Assembly (NCBI GenBank): GCA_903921605.1
Contig: CAIXQV010000264.1
Coordinates: 1 to 11,523, forward strand
DNA length: 11,523 bases
Reading direction: 5' to 3'
Source of the DNA: an uncultured Planctomycetaceae bacterium
GTDB lineage: Bacteria; Planctomycetota; Planctomycetia; Planctomycetales; Planctomycetaceae
The first letter of the stretch is position 1; the number at the start of each line of letters is the position of its first letter. Shown in pieces: positions 1-7,285 of the stretch. The position numbers and the translations under genes are program-made. Below the pieces are notes generated by a model. That model did no database searches and had not been told where the DNA came from. It worked only from the letters and a program-made list of their open reading frames with translations.

Positions 1-281
1 CAGGGACTGCGAGTTCGAGTTCGGGTTGGGATAGTTCTCCCCCAAGATCCTTCGCTTGCACTTCGGATTGTGAAAACCACTAAATCAAAACAAAGCGAGC
101 ATATTCCGGCTGATAGAGATACCCCTACTCCTGGCGACGTGACGAACTCTCCCCTCTGGCTCAAAGTAACAGAATTCGGTTCATTTATATTTATTTGACT
201 TCTATACAAACGCAGTGTACTTTCAGGAACCCATCCACCCACGCACCGCAGTCTCCCCAGACTACCACCGAGATTGATGGT
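1..281. other. Upstream non-coding region, no supported gene
   Basis: I see no convincing gene here. The + frame starting at base 1 is open up to a TGA at 196-198, so these bases could in principle be the tail of an upstream gene, but the translation (arginine/valine-rich start, then low-information residues) resembles no family I know. A short tandem of the hexamer CGAGTT sits at 10-27 (two exact copies and CGGGTT). A TTGACT hexamer at 195-200 could be a -35 box for the downstream gene, but the -10 position 17 bases later (TACTTT, 218-223) matches the consensus poorly, so I do not call a promoter. Confidence 0.5.
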
Positions 282-3200
282 ATGCTGTTCCAGAACTGGC
301 TAAACTCTTTGTCCGTTAACTTTGCACGACGTTCTTCAGGGCGTAATCGTCGGAAGGCACTGTCGGCTTCTGGACAGGTTGTGTTGATGGGGGAAGACTT
401 CGCGGGTACTCCAATGGCGGAGGTACTTGAGACAAGAACTTTGTTGTCGGTGGATCCTGTCCTTGTGGCGGATCTGCTGGCCGGAACTGGCGGTTCAAAT
501 CCGTCTCACTTCGCCAACGTGAACGGTACGCTGTTCTTCAGCGCCAATGACGGCGTCAACGGTATTGAGTTGTGGAAAAGCGACGGTACCTCCACCGGGA
601 CCAAACTTGTCAAAGATATCCGCAGCGGAAGCCTCGCTTCCTCACCGAGTTATCTGACGAACGTGAACGGCACGCTGTTCTTCACCGCCAATGACGGCGT
701 CAACGGTATTGAGTTGTGGAAAAGTGACGGTACGTCCGCCGGGACCACGCTGGTCAAAGATATCCGCGGCGGAACCGGCAATTCGTCTCCTTATTTTCCG
801 ACGAACGTGAACGGCACGCTGTTCTTCAGCGCCAATGACGGCGCGAACGGTTTCGAGTTGTGGAAAAGTGATGGCACGTCCGCCGGGACAACACTCGTCA
901 AAGATATCCGCAGCGGAACCAGCAGTTCGTATCCGCTTTCTCTGACGAACGTGAATGGCAAGCTGTTCTTCAGCGACTCTGACGGCGTGAATGGTTTTGA
1001 GCTGTGGCAAAGTGACGGCACGTCCGCCGGGACAACACTTGTCAAAGATATCCGCAGCGGAATTGACAGTTCGTCTCCGTATTACCTGACGAACGTGAAC
1101 GGCAAGCTGTTCTTCAGCGCCTCCGACAGCGTGAACGGTACTGAGTTGTGGCAAAGTGACGGCACGTCCGCCGGGACCACACTCGTCAAAGATATTCTCA
1201 GCGGAACCAGCAGTTCGTATCCGCTTTCTCTGACGAACGTGAACGGCAAGCTGTTCTTCAGCGCCTCTGATAGCGTGAACGGTTTCGAGTTGTGGCAAAG
1301 TGACGGAACGTCCACCGGGACCACACTCGTCAACGATATCCGCAGCGGAAACAGCGGATCGGCTCCGCGTTCTCTGACGAACGTGAACGGCAAGTTGTTC
1401 TTCACCGCCATTGACGGTGTGAGTGGTTTCGAGTTGTGGAAAAGTGACGGGACGTCCGCCGGCACCACACTTGTCAAAGATATCCGCAGCGGAATCAGCA
1501 GTTCGTCCCCGGCATCTCTGACGAACGTAAACGGCACGCTGTTCTTCAGCGCGGCTGACGGCACCAACGGTATTGAGTTGTGGTCAATGGCCGTGAATTC
1601 ACGGCCTCAGTTGACGGCCTTCGCGGCGGTCGTCGATACCACGGGTGAGGACACGCAGGTCGAACTGACATTCGCAGAATTCCTTGCTCAGGGCGATGAA
1701 TCCGATGTGGACGGTACGGTCGACGCATTCGTCGTGCAGGCTGTTGCCAGCGGAAGCCTGAAGATTGGCACGAGTGCTCTCACGGCCACCGAGTTCGTAG
1801 TCGGCTCAAATGACAAAATCAACGCCACACGCAACGCCTACTGGACTCCTGCCGCGAATACCAACGGCAATGCAATCGCCGCGTTGACTGTGCTGGCTCA
1901 GGACAACCTCGGTCTTCCATCCCTTCTCCCAATTACGGCTAATGTCACCGTCAACCCGGTTAACGATCCAGCTTCCGCGTTGATCCTGACACCTTCTTCC
2001 GCCAACCTGAGGGAAGACGTGAGTACTGCAAGTGCTACAACACTTGCGACGATTACCGTGACCGATGATGCCCAGGGAACCAACGTGCTGTCGCTGACCG
2101 GAACGGATGCAGCCAGCTTTGAAATTGTCTCCAGCGAACTCCGTCTGAAATCCGGAGTGGTTCTGGATTTTGAGACACAGCAAACCTACACAGTCAACGT
2201 GGAAGTCGATGACGCGACAGTCGGTGGAAATCCCGACGCCTCAGCCACCTTTACGCTGCACATCACAGACGTTAACGAAGCTCCGACAGCGGTCGCGTTG
2301 CAAAACACCACCACGACCTTGCCAGAGAACACAAATACCAGCGCTGCCATCAAGCTGGCGGATATCGTCGTTACCGATGATGCTCTGGGCGCGAACATAC
2401 TGTCTCTGGATGGCACTGATCCGGAATTCTTCGAGATCGTGAACAATGAACTGCGACTCAAAGCAGGCACAGAGCTCGACTTCGAAACAAAGGCGTCCTA
2501 TGGAGTTACTATCGAAGTGAATGACGCTGCTGTTGGCGGGGCGGTGGATGCATTCGTGGAGTTCACGCTGACGCTGACAAACGTCCTTGACACCACCGCC
2601 GATGCGGATGCTTTTCGGATCGCCTTTTCAGAAGTCGATGTCACGATCACACACGCAATCAATGGTAGAAGGCCCGTGACGATCGGCACCTTTCCCCTGA
2701 GTGCACCGATAGTTCTGAATGGACTCGCTCACAACGACAGCGTCCGTGTTATTGGAACAGCGAATGCGGACCTGTTCACGGTTTCCTCCGCAGGACTCGT
2801 CGTCAACGGTACGACGTTGACGCTCACGGGACCAGCAAGGCGAACTCTGGCCGGCGAATCAGGAAACGATGTCTACCAGTTTGATGCCGATTCACCCCTG
2901 CGAATCTGGGCGCTGGATGAGTCCGGTGGCGGCACAGATACGGTTGATTTCTCTCTCACTTCGACGGTGGGCCTCGTGTTCAACATGGCAACCGCCGGAG
3001 CTCAGGCAGTGCATGCCACCAATTTGAGCCTCGCTCTGAGTTCGGACACTACGATTGAAAATGTCATCGGAGGCTCCGGTGCGGACACACTGTTCGGCAA
3101 CAGCCTGAATAACACAATCACGGGCGGTGCCGGGAACGACAGGCTCATTGGTGCTGGCGGCAACGACTTACTGCTCGGCGGGGCCGACAACGACACCTAC

Positions 3201-5132
3201 ATTTTTGTTCCGACCAACGTCGCCGAATCGGATCAGGTGACTGAGAATCCGAATGAAGGGATCGACACACTGAGCTTTGCCTACCTGACCAAAGAAGTGG
3301 TGGTGGATCTTGGACTAACTTCGACTCAGACGGTGCATGCAAATCGCTCGTTGACACTCAATTCCGCTGTTGTCATTGAGAATATCTTCGGGGGCACCGG
3401 GGCTGACACGCTATTCGGAAACAGCCAGGATAATCTTCTGACCGGCGGTGCCGGGGCTGACAGGCTGGCTGGCGGCCTTGGCAACGATCTGCTGCTCGGT
3501 GGAGCCAACGACGACACGTACATCTTTGCCGCTGCCTCTGGTCCGGAAGCCGACCGGGTGACAGAGAACTCCAACGAAGGCACGGATACGCTCAGCTTTG
3601 CATTTCTCACCACTGACGTCCTGATGAATCTGGGATCCTCTTTTGATCAGTCGGTGCACACGGGCCGTACGTTGAAACCTAACTCCTCTGCCGTCTTTGA
3701 AAACCTCATCGGTGGAACAGGTGCTGACACATTGTTCGGTAACAGTCTGGATAATACTCTGACCGGCGGTGCCGGAAACGACAGACTCATCGGCGGTACT
3801 GGCAACGACTTGCTGTTCGGCGAGGCCGACAACGACACCTACATTTTTGTTCCGACCACCGTCGCCGAAACTGATCAGGTCGCGGAGAATCCGAACGAAG
3901 GGATCGATACACTCAGCTTTGCATTTCTGACCACAGACGTGGTGGTGGATCTTGGATTGACTTCGACTCAGACGGTGCACTTGAATCGTTCGGTGACGCT
4001 CAATTCCGATGTTGCCATTGAGAACATCTTCGGCGGGACCGGGGCTGACACGCTGTTCGGAAACAGCCAGGACAATATTCTGACCGGCGGTGCCGGGGAT
4101 GACACGCTCGTTGGCGGTCCTGGCAACGATCTGCTGCTGGGTGGAGCCAACAACGACACATACATCTTTGCTCCTGCCTCTGGTCAGGAAGCCGACCGGG
4201 TGAACGAGAAGTTCAACGATGGCACGGATACACTGAGCTTTGAACTTCTGCGTTCAAACGTGCTGCTGAATCTGGGATCGTCTTTCGTTCAGTCGGTTCA
4301 TACGGATCGCACGTTGAAGCTCAACTCCGCTGGGGTCTTCGATAACATCATCGGTGGTTCCGGTGCTGACACATTGTTTGGCAACCGTCTGAACAACACC
4401 CTGACTGGCGGTAAAGGAAACGACAAACTCATCGGTGCCACTGGCAACGACGTACTGCTCGGTGGTGCCAACAACGACACCTACTTTTTCGTTCCTTCCT
4501 CCGGCCCCGAAGCCGATCAGTTGATTGAGAATGAGAATGAAGGCGTCGACACCCTGAACTTCGCCTATTTGTCCACAGATGTCTTACTGGATCTCGGATC
4601 GACTTCGATTCAGTCGGTGAATACGCATCTTGCGTTAATGCTTAGCTCTCCAAGCACATTCGAAAACGCAGTGGGCGGCACGGGCAGCGATACGCTGCTG
4701 GGGAATGCTGTCGCGAACCGGCTGACGGGCGGTGAAGGCGATAACATTCTGGTCGGCATGGAAGCTGGCGATATTCTGGAAGCCGGCAGTGGCCGCGATA
4801 TCCTGATCGGTGGCCTCGGACTGGATATTCTGATTGGCGGCGATGGTGATGATCTTCTGATCGCCGGACTCACCACGAGCGATACCAGCCTGACGAGTCT
4901 GAGCACTCTGCAGACCGCATGGATCTCAACCGACACGTATGAAGCTCGCATCACCAATCTGCGAGCTGGTGTTGGCAGTCCGACAGCTTCATTGACAGCG
5001 AAAATCAACGTGCTGAAGGATGCGGGCGAGGATGATGTTTTGGTGGGCGCAACCGGGACAGACTGGTTCTTCCGAGCCGTCGACGATGTCATCGCAGACC
5101 TGTTCGCAGGTGAAGTTTTCGACGTCCTATAG
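282..5132 (+). CDS. Giant surface/secreted repeat protein: LEPR-XLL-like N-terminus, ELWxxDGT repeats, cadherin-like domains, RTX modules
   Basis: A 1616-residue protein, probably exported and calcium-stabilised at the cell surface; its ligand is unknown. Residues 1-56 form an Arg/Ser-rich segment ending in LETRTLLS (49-56), which resembles the planctomycete LEPR-XLL motif. Residues 58-434 carry an ELWxxDGT array with a 48-residue period. Residues about 435-563 look like an Ig/cadherin-type sandwich ending VNPVNDPA. Two cadherin-like repeats follow (about 564-771), each with an LDFET..Y core; the first ends DVNEAPT. From about residue 883 come six RTX modules with GGxGxDxL nonapeptides. The C-terminus ends in acidic and hydrophobic residues (EVFDVL). 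I chose ATG 282 because MLFQNWLNSL followed by basic residues fits planctomycete N-termini. A TTG at 195 is in frame and would add 29 residues with no visible domain. No clear Shine-Dalgarno or classical signal peptide is visible. Likely role (inferred): adhesion, matrix or carbohydrate contact. Confidence 0.93.
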   Translation: MLFQNWLNSLSVNFARRSSGRNRRKALSASGQVVLMGEDFAGTPMAEVLETRTLLSVDPVLVADLLAGTGGSNPSHFANVNGTLFFSANDGVNGIELWKSDGTSTGTKLVKDIRSGSLASSPSYLTNVNGTLFFTANDGVNGIELWKSDGTSAGTTLVKDIRGGTGNSSPYFPTNVNGTLFFSANDGANGFELWKSDGTSAGTTLVKDIRSGTSSSYPLSLTNVNGKLFFSDSDGVNGFELWQSDGTSAGTTLVKDIRSGIDSSSPYYLTNVNGKLFFSASDSVNGTELWQSDGTSAGTTLVKDILSGTSSSYPLSLTNVNGKLFFSASDSVNGFELWQSDGTSTGTTLVNDIRSGNSGSAPRSLTNVNGKLFFTAIDGVSGFELWKSDGTSAGTTLVKDIRSGISSSSPASLTNVNGTLFFSAADGTNGIELWSMAVNSRPQLTAFAAVVDTTGEDTQVELTFAEFLAQGDESDVDGTVDAFVVQAVASGSLKIGTSALTATEFVVGSNDKINATRNAYWTPAANTNGNAIAALTVLAQDNLGLPSLLPITANVTVNPVNDPASALILTPSSANLREDVSTASATTLATITVTDDAQGTNVLSLTGTDAASFEIVSSELRLKSGVVLDFETQQTYTVNVEVDDATVGGNPDASATFTLHITDVNEAPTAVALQNTTTTLPENTNTSAAIKLADIVVTDDALGANILSLDGTDPEFFEIVNNELRLKAGTELDFETKASYGVTIEVNDAAVGGAVDAFVEFTLTLTNVLDTTADADAFRIAFSEVDVTITHAINGRRPVTIGTFPLSAPIVLNGLAHNDSVRVIGTANADLFTVSSAGLVVNGTTLTLTGPARRTLAGESGNDVYQFDADSPLRIWALDESGGGTDTVDFSLTSTVGLVFNMATAGAQAVHATNLSLALSSDTTIENVIGGSGADTLFGNSLNNTITGGAGNDRLIGAGGNDLLLGGADNDTYIFVPTNVAESDQVTENPNEGIDTLSFAYLTKEVVVDLGLTSTQTVHANRSLTLNSAVVIENIFGGTGADTLFGNSQDNLLTGGAGADRLAGGLGNDLLLGGANDDTYIFAAASGPEADRVTENSNEGTDTLSFAFLTTDVLMNLGSSFDQSVHTGRTLKPNSSAVFENLIGGTGADTLFGNSLDNTLTGGAGNDRLIGGTGNDLLFGEADNDTYIFVPTTVAETDQVAENPNEGIDTLSFAFLTTDVVVDLGLTSTQTVHLNRSVTLNSDVAIENIFGGTGADTLFGNSQDNILTGGAGDDTLVGGPGNDLLLGGANNDTYIFAPASGQEADRVNEKFNDGTDTLSFELLRSNVLLNLGSSFVQSVHTDRTLKLNSAGVFDNIIGGSGADTLFGNRLNNTLTGGKGNDKLIGATGNDVLLGGANNDTYFFVPSSGPEADQLIENENEGVDTLNFAYLSTDVLLDLGSTSIQSVNTHLALMLSSPSTFENAVGGTGSDTLLGNAVANRLTGGEGDNILVGMEAGDILEAGSGRDILIGGLGLDILIGGDGDDLLIAGLTTSDTSLTSLSTLQTAWISTDTYEARITNLRAGVGSPTASLTAKINVLKDAGEDDVLVGATGTDWFFRAVDDVIADLFAGEVFDVL
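453..1583 (+). repeat. ELWxxDGT tandem array, 144-bp period
   Basis: Seven complete 48-residue units begin at 522, 666, 810, 954, 1098, 1242 and 1386, each exactly 144 bp. An incomplete eighth (18 residues, NGTLFF..ELW) starts at 1530. Before unit 1, bases 453-521 encode the second half of a unit (VLVADLLAGTGG..FANV). The consensus is NG(T/K)LFFSA.DG.NGxELW(K/Q)SDGTS(A/T)GTTLVKDIRSG....P..LTNV. The exact period with no indels suggests recent expansion or ongoing homogenisation. The N-terminal half-unit plus the C-terminal half-unit roughly complete one more copy. Confidence 0.95.
2928..4859 (+). repeat. RTX module array, 321-bp period
   Basis: Six modules begin near 2928 and at 3255, 3576, 3897, 4218 and 4539. 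Modules 2-5 are exactly 321 bp (107 residues); module 1 is two residues longer. Each module has a roughly 60-residue linker (EG.DTLSF.......LG......VH....L.......EN) followed by about five glycine/aspartate nonapeptides (for example GGTGADTLF, GNSQDN.LT, GGAGNDRLI) and then DTYIF. In known RTX proteins such nonapeptides bind calcium and fold into a parallel beta-roll. The last module diverges and runs into a longer set of GG.G.DIL repeats. Confidence 0.95.
3255..4538 (+). repeat. Higher-order 642-bp duplication inside the RTX array
   Basis: Modules alternate in type. Those at 3255 and 3897 share VVVDLGLTSTQTVH and IENIFGGTGADTLFGNSQDN. Those at 3576 and 4218 instead share NLGSSF.QSVHT.RTLK.NS and TLFGN.L.NTLTGG. 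The 3255-3896 block is therefore most similar to 3897-4538, which points to duplication of a two-module (214-residue) unit after the single-module array existed. This is read directly from the translation and supported by near-identical stretches at the DNA level, for example around 3298-3340 and 3940-3982. Confidence 0.85.
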
Positions 5133-5418
5133 CGGTTCAGCATGCATCGCCCGATTATTGATTCAAACGCCGTTCAGCTTGTAGTGCTGGCTTCAGGCTG
5201 CATTCCGTCGTGAACCAGAGCAACGGTGCCAACTGAAGTTGGTGCTACGAAACAAATCAACAACCCGCCAGCGGAGAACAATTGCCTGCCGCTGGTCTTC
5301 CGGGGAAAGAACGATAAGCTCTCCCGGATAATCTAAATTTCGAACGCGATCTGACCCGTAAAGCATGATGATGCAGATTCAAACACGGGTTGGTTCTGCG
5401 CTGCTGATATTGACCGGC
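5133..5418. other. Intergenic region with several inverted repeats
   Basis: No gene is supported here; a 23-codon ATG frame at 5142-5213 has no ribosome binding site or recognisable product. Besides the REP-like pair at 5181-5248, two smaller stems are visible: CCAGCGG (5268-5274) with CCGCTGG (5289-5295), and CCGGG (5300-5304) with CCCGG (5323-5327). The second is followed by the AT-rich stretch ATAATCTAAATTT, a weak terminator-like layout without a proper T-run. No convincing promoter for the transporter gene was found. Confidence 0.5.
5181..5248. repeat. REP-like inverted repeat pair, potential long RNA hairpin
   Basis: The left arm GTAGTGCTGGCTTCAG (5181-5196) and the right arm CTGAAGTTGGTGCTAC (5233-5248) pair over all 16 positions as RNA if G-U wobbles are allowed, with a 36-base loop. 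The right arm also lies in a local palindrome, CCAACT-GA-AGTTGG (5229-5242). The two arms read as diverged copies of one element (CTGAAGyyrGyrCTAC) in opposite orientation, as REP/BIME-type elements do. The pair starts 48 bases after the stop of the giant protein, so it could protect or end that transcript, although no T-run follows. Confidence 0.65.
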
Positions 5419-5424
5419 GAGGTG
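5419..5424 (+). promoter_or_regulatory. Ribosome binding site for the Nramp-like gene
   Basis: GAGGTG lies seven bases before the ATG at 5432. It is a good anti-Shine-Dalgarno match and supports that start codon. Confidence 0.7.
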
Positions 5425-5431
5425 TTGTTTT

Positions 5432-6958
5432 ATGGCTGAAGCGGCTTCGAACTCAACAGGCCCAATGGCCGCTCAGGACTTATTGGCCGCACACGCGCCG
5501 GAACCGCGAGATCATGGATGCCTTCCCAACTGGGGAACCGGTGATCTTCCGGAGCCATTGCCGTTTACGATTCGCAATATCTTTCGAACCATCGGTCCCG
5601 GAGCGATCCTGCTGGCGGGTTCCATCGGTGGTGGCGAATGGATCGTGGGGCCTCTGACGACCGTTCGGTATGGAACAGAGATCCTGTGGGTCGCCACGGC
5701 CGGGATTTTTCTCCAGATGATTTTCAATCTGGAAGCGGTGCGATACACGCTCTACACCGGAGAACCAGTACTCACCGGAATTATGCGACTCAATCCCGGC
5801 TCAAAGTTCTGGGGCGCGTTTTATATTCTGATCGGCATTATCCAACTGGCGACTCCCGCATTGGCGTTGGGATGTGCGAACGTCTTGTTCACCGCGTATT
5901 CGAATAAGATGCCAAACTCCAACGGCAGCGATGGCAGCACAGTGATGTGGATCGCTTATGGAGTTCTTGCATTAACAATCGTTCTGCTGCTGTCCGGCAA
6001 GTCGATTGAACGAGTGCTCGAGAAGCTTTCGTGGGCCATGATCATTTTTATCTTTGTCTTCCTGACAACGGTCAATGTGCTGTTTGTTCCGCTGGAAATC
6101 TGGATTCGCACGGCCAAAGGTTTTATCACTCCCGGACAATTGCCACCGAATATGGACTGGGCGTTGTTGGGAGTTTTCGCGGCAACGGCCGGTTCGGGTG
6201 GACTTGGAAATCTGGCCATTTCAAATTGGTGTCGAGACAAGGGTTTTGGCATGGCCGCCTGGACCGGATCCATCGGCGGAGTTTTAGCTGACGGGCATAC
6301 GGAAGTGTCGGCGATTGGAAGAGTGTTCAGGCCGACGGCCGACAACATTCGGCGATGGGGAACGTGGTGGAAATATACGTTGCTGGATCAGTCTGTCCTG
6401 TGGGCCATAGGCTGCGTCCTTGGGATGTTTCTCAATGTGAATCTGGCCCTGGCGATTGTTCCGGCCGACAACATTCCGGCTGACAATGCCGCTGGTGCGT
6501 TTCAGGCTCGGTTTATGGCCGAGCAGCTTTGGCATGGCTTTTGGGCGTTGACGCTGATCAATGGATTCTGGATTCTGTTTTCGACGCAGCTTGGCAACAC
6601 AGATTGTTTGACTCGAGTCGTCTTCGACGCTCTGTGGGCGGGATGGCCGAAGCTGCGCCGCTTTTCTTCCAAGGTGATTTACGCGGCGTTGCTGGCTATT
6701 TTCGTCGCCTGGGGGGTGGTTGCGTTGGCGATTGGCGACAGCGTTGTCAGCCTGTTCAAGATCCTCGGCCTCGTGGCGACGCCAATTCTGGCGATCGGAG
6801 CCTTCCAGATTTTTCGAGTCAATATGCGGTTTCTTCCGGCGGAAATTCGCCCCCCGGTCTGGCGTCGAGCCTGCCTGCTGCTGTGCGGAGTGATTTACGC
6901 GATTCTGGCGGTTGTGTGCATTCCCATCCAGATCATGACCATGCTGGGCTACAAATGA
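5432..6958 (+). CDS. Nramp-like membrane transporter with atypical metal-site motifs
   Basis: A 508-residue polytopic inner-membrane protein of the Nramp (LeuT-fold APC) superfamily, with a hydrophilic N-terminal tail of about 50 residues and about 11-12 hydrophobic segments. The family call rests on IGPGAILLAGSIGGGEW (54-70), placed like the first Nramp helix, and on AGSGGLGNLAISNW (253-266), placed like helix 6. Classical Nramp proteins have DPGN in helix 1 and a Met-Pro-His-type motif in helix 6, which bind Mn2+ or Fe2+. Here the first is replaced by GGGEW and the second is absent, so the substrate may not be a transition metal. SNWCRDKGFG (264-273) is a further recognisable block. Length fits a full-size transporter and nothing looks truncated. 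The gene stands alone, with large gaps on both sides. Annotation pipelines would probably call it an Nramp family divalent metal transporter; I am confident of the fold class but not of the substrate. Confidence 0.85.
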   Translation: MAEAASNSTGPMAAQDLLAAHAPEPRDHGCLPNWGTGDLPEPLPFTIRNIFRTIGPGAILLAGSIGGGEWIVGPLTTVRYGTEILWVATAGIFLQMIFNLEAVRYTLYTGEPVLTGIMRLNPGSKFWGAFYILIGIIQLATPALALGCANVLFTAYSNKMPNSNGSDGSTVMWIAYGVLALTIVLLLSGKSIERVLEKLSWAMIIFIFVFLTTVNVLFVPLEIWIRTAKGFITPGQLPPNMDWALLGVFAATAGSGGLGNLAISNWCRDKGFGMAAWTGSIGGVLADGHTEVSAIGRVFRPTADNIRRWGTWWKYTLLDQSVLWAIGCVLGMFLNVNLALAIVPADNIPADNAAGAFQARFMAEQLWHGFWALTLINGFWILFSTQLGNTDCLTRVVFDALWAGWPKLRRFSSKVIYAALLAIFVAWGVVALAIGDSVVSLFKILGLVATPILAIGAFQIFRVNMRFLPAEIRPPVWRRACLLLCGVIYAILAVVCIPIQIMTMLGYK

Positions 6959-7051
6959 TCGCAAAACCAGAAGTGAGGATCCTTCCACCCCTGGCGTCTC
7001 AGAGGCGGAAAACGGAGCCCCCTGGGACCGCACGACTTGGATAATCCTGTT

Positions 7052-7068
7052 CCCGAAATGAATTCGGG
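7052..7068. terminator. Possible weak terminator hairpin after the transporter gene
   Basis: CCCGAA (7052-7057) pairs with TTCGGG (7063-7068) around a five-base loop, 93 bases after the transporter stop. It is followed by CTAAAAT rather than a T-run, so rho-independent termination on the + strand is doubtful. Confidence 0.3.
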
Positions 7069-7089
7069 CTAAAATCGAGCAGAGGGTGT

Positions 7090-7115
7090 CAGGTTCTTCC
7101 GTTTCGACGAACCTG
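7090..7115. other. Seven-bp perfect stem-loop
   Basis: CAGGTTC (7090-7096) and GAACCTG (7109-7115) form a perfect stem with a 12-base loop. No T-run follows. It may be a transcript-end structure or an operator half-site pair; the sequence alone does not decide. Confidence 0.35.
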
Positions 7116-7276
7116 TCATCCCGCATAATCACGTGCTGCCGACTATTCTTTGCACGGTATGATTCGAGGCCGGGTGTTCGCACGGTACATCATTGGTAAC
7201 GCGGCCTGAATCGTGACCGGACGCAGAGTCATGTGCCGGATGTTGAACGGGGTTTAACCAGCGACGACATGTGGAT

Positions 7277-7281
7277 AAGGA
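7277..7281 (+). promoter_or_regulatory. Ribosome binding site that favours ATG 7286
   Basis: AAGGA ends four bases before the ATG at 7286. It lies inside the reading frame that would begin at the in-frame GTG 7271, so it argues for the ATG as the true start. The resulting N-terminus, MKPSFRCPSC, also matches the usual beginning of MJ0042-type zinc-finger proteins. Confidence 0.55.
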
Positions 7282-7285
7282 AACT

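Larger units (their letters stand above)
6959..7276. other. Intergenic region with two small hairpins and a short direct repeat
   Basis: No gene is supported here; open frames across it are shadows running out of the transporter gene. It contains two hairpins (7052-7068 and 7090-7115) and an exact direct repeat GCACGGTA at 7152-7159 and 7180-7187, 28 bases apart, which could be a paired protein-binding site. A TATGAT at 7158-7163 resembles a -10 box, but no matching -35 box is visible. The promoter of the downstream gene pair must lie here or further upstream. Confidence 0.5.

Noticed and set aside
1..198. Possible tail of an upstream + strand gene, open from base 1 to the TGA at 196-198
   Set aside because: A 65-codon open stretch can occur by chance, and the translation lacks any recognisable feature; the region reads as intergenic.
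195..281. TTG 195 as the start of the giant gene
   Set aside because: The 29 extra residues show no signal or domain and there is no ribosome binding site before it; TTGACT there could equally be promoter sequence. ATG 282 gives a typical planctomycete N-terminus, though this is not proven.
642..1298. 218-residue open frame on the - strand
   Set aside because: It lies wholly inside the 144-bp ELWxxDGT array and its translation simply repeats with the same period; it is a by-product of the repeats and their codon use.
453..1583. Regular repeats considered as a CRISPR array
   Set aside because: The repeats are contiguous, in frame, 144 bp long and encode a protein motif; there are no short repeats separated by unique spacers.
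3411..3980. 189-residue open frame on the - strand inside the RTX array
   Set aside because: It is a periodic antisense shadow of the RTX modules, with no recognisable domain and no ribosome binding site.
5142..5213. 23-codon small frame after the giant gene
   Set aside because: There is no ribosome binding site, and it runs into the inverted repeat arm, so it is better explained as intergenic.
6284..7183. 299-residue - strand frame across the transporter's 3' end and the gap
   Set aside because: The composition is Arg/Gln/His-rich shadow sequence, it overlaps a clear membrane-protein gene, and nothing in it resembles a known family.
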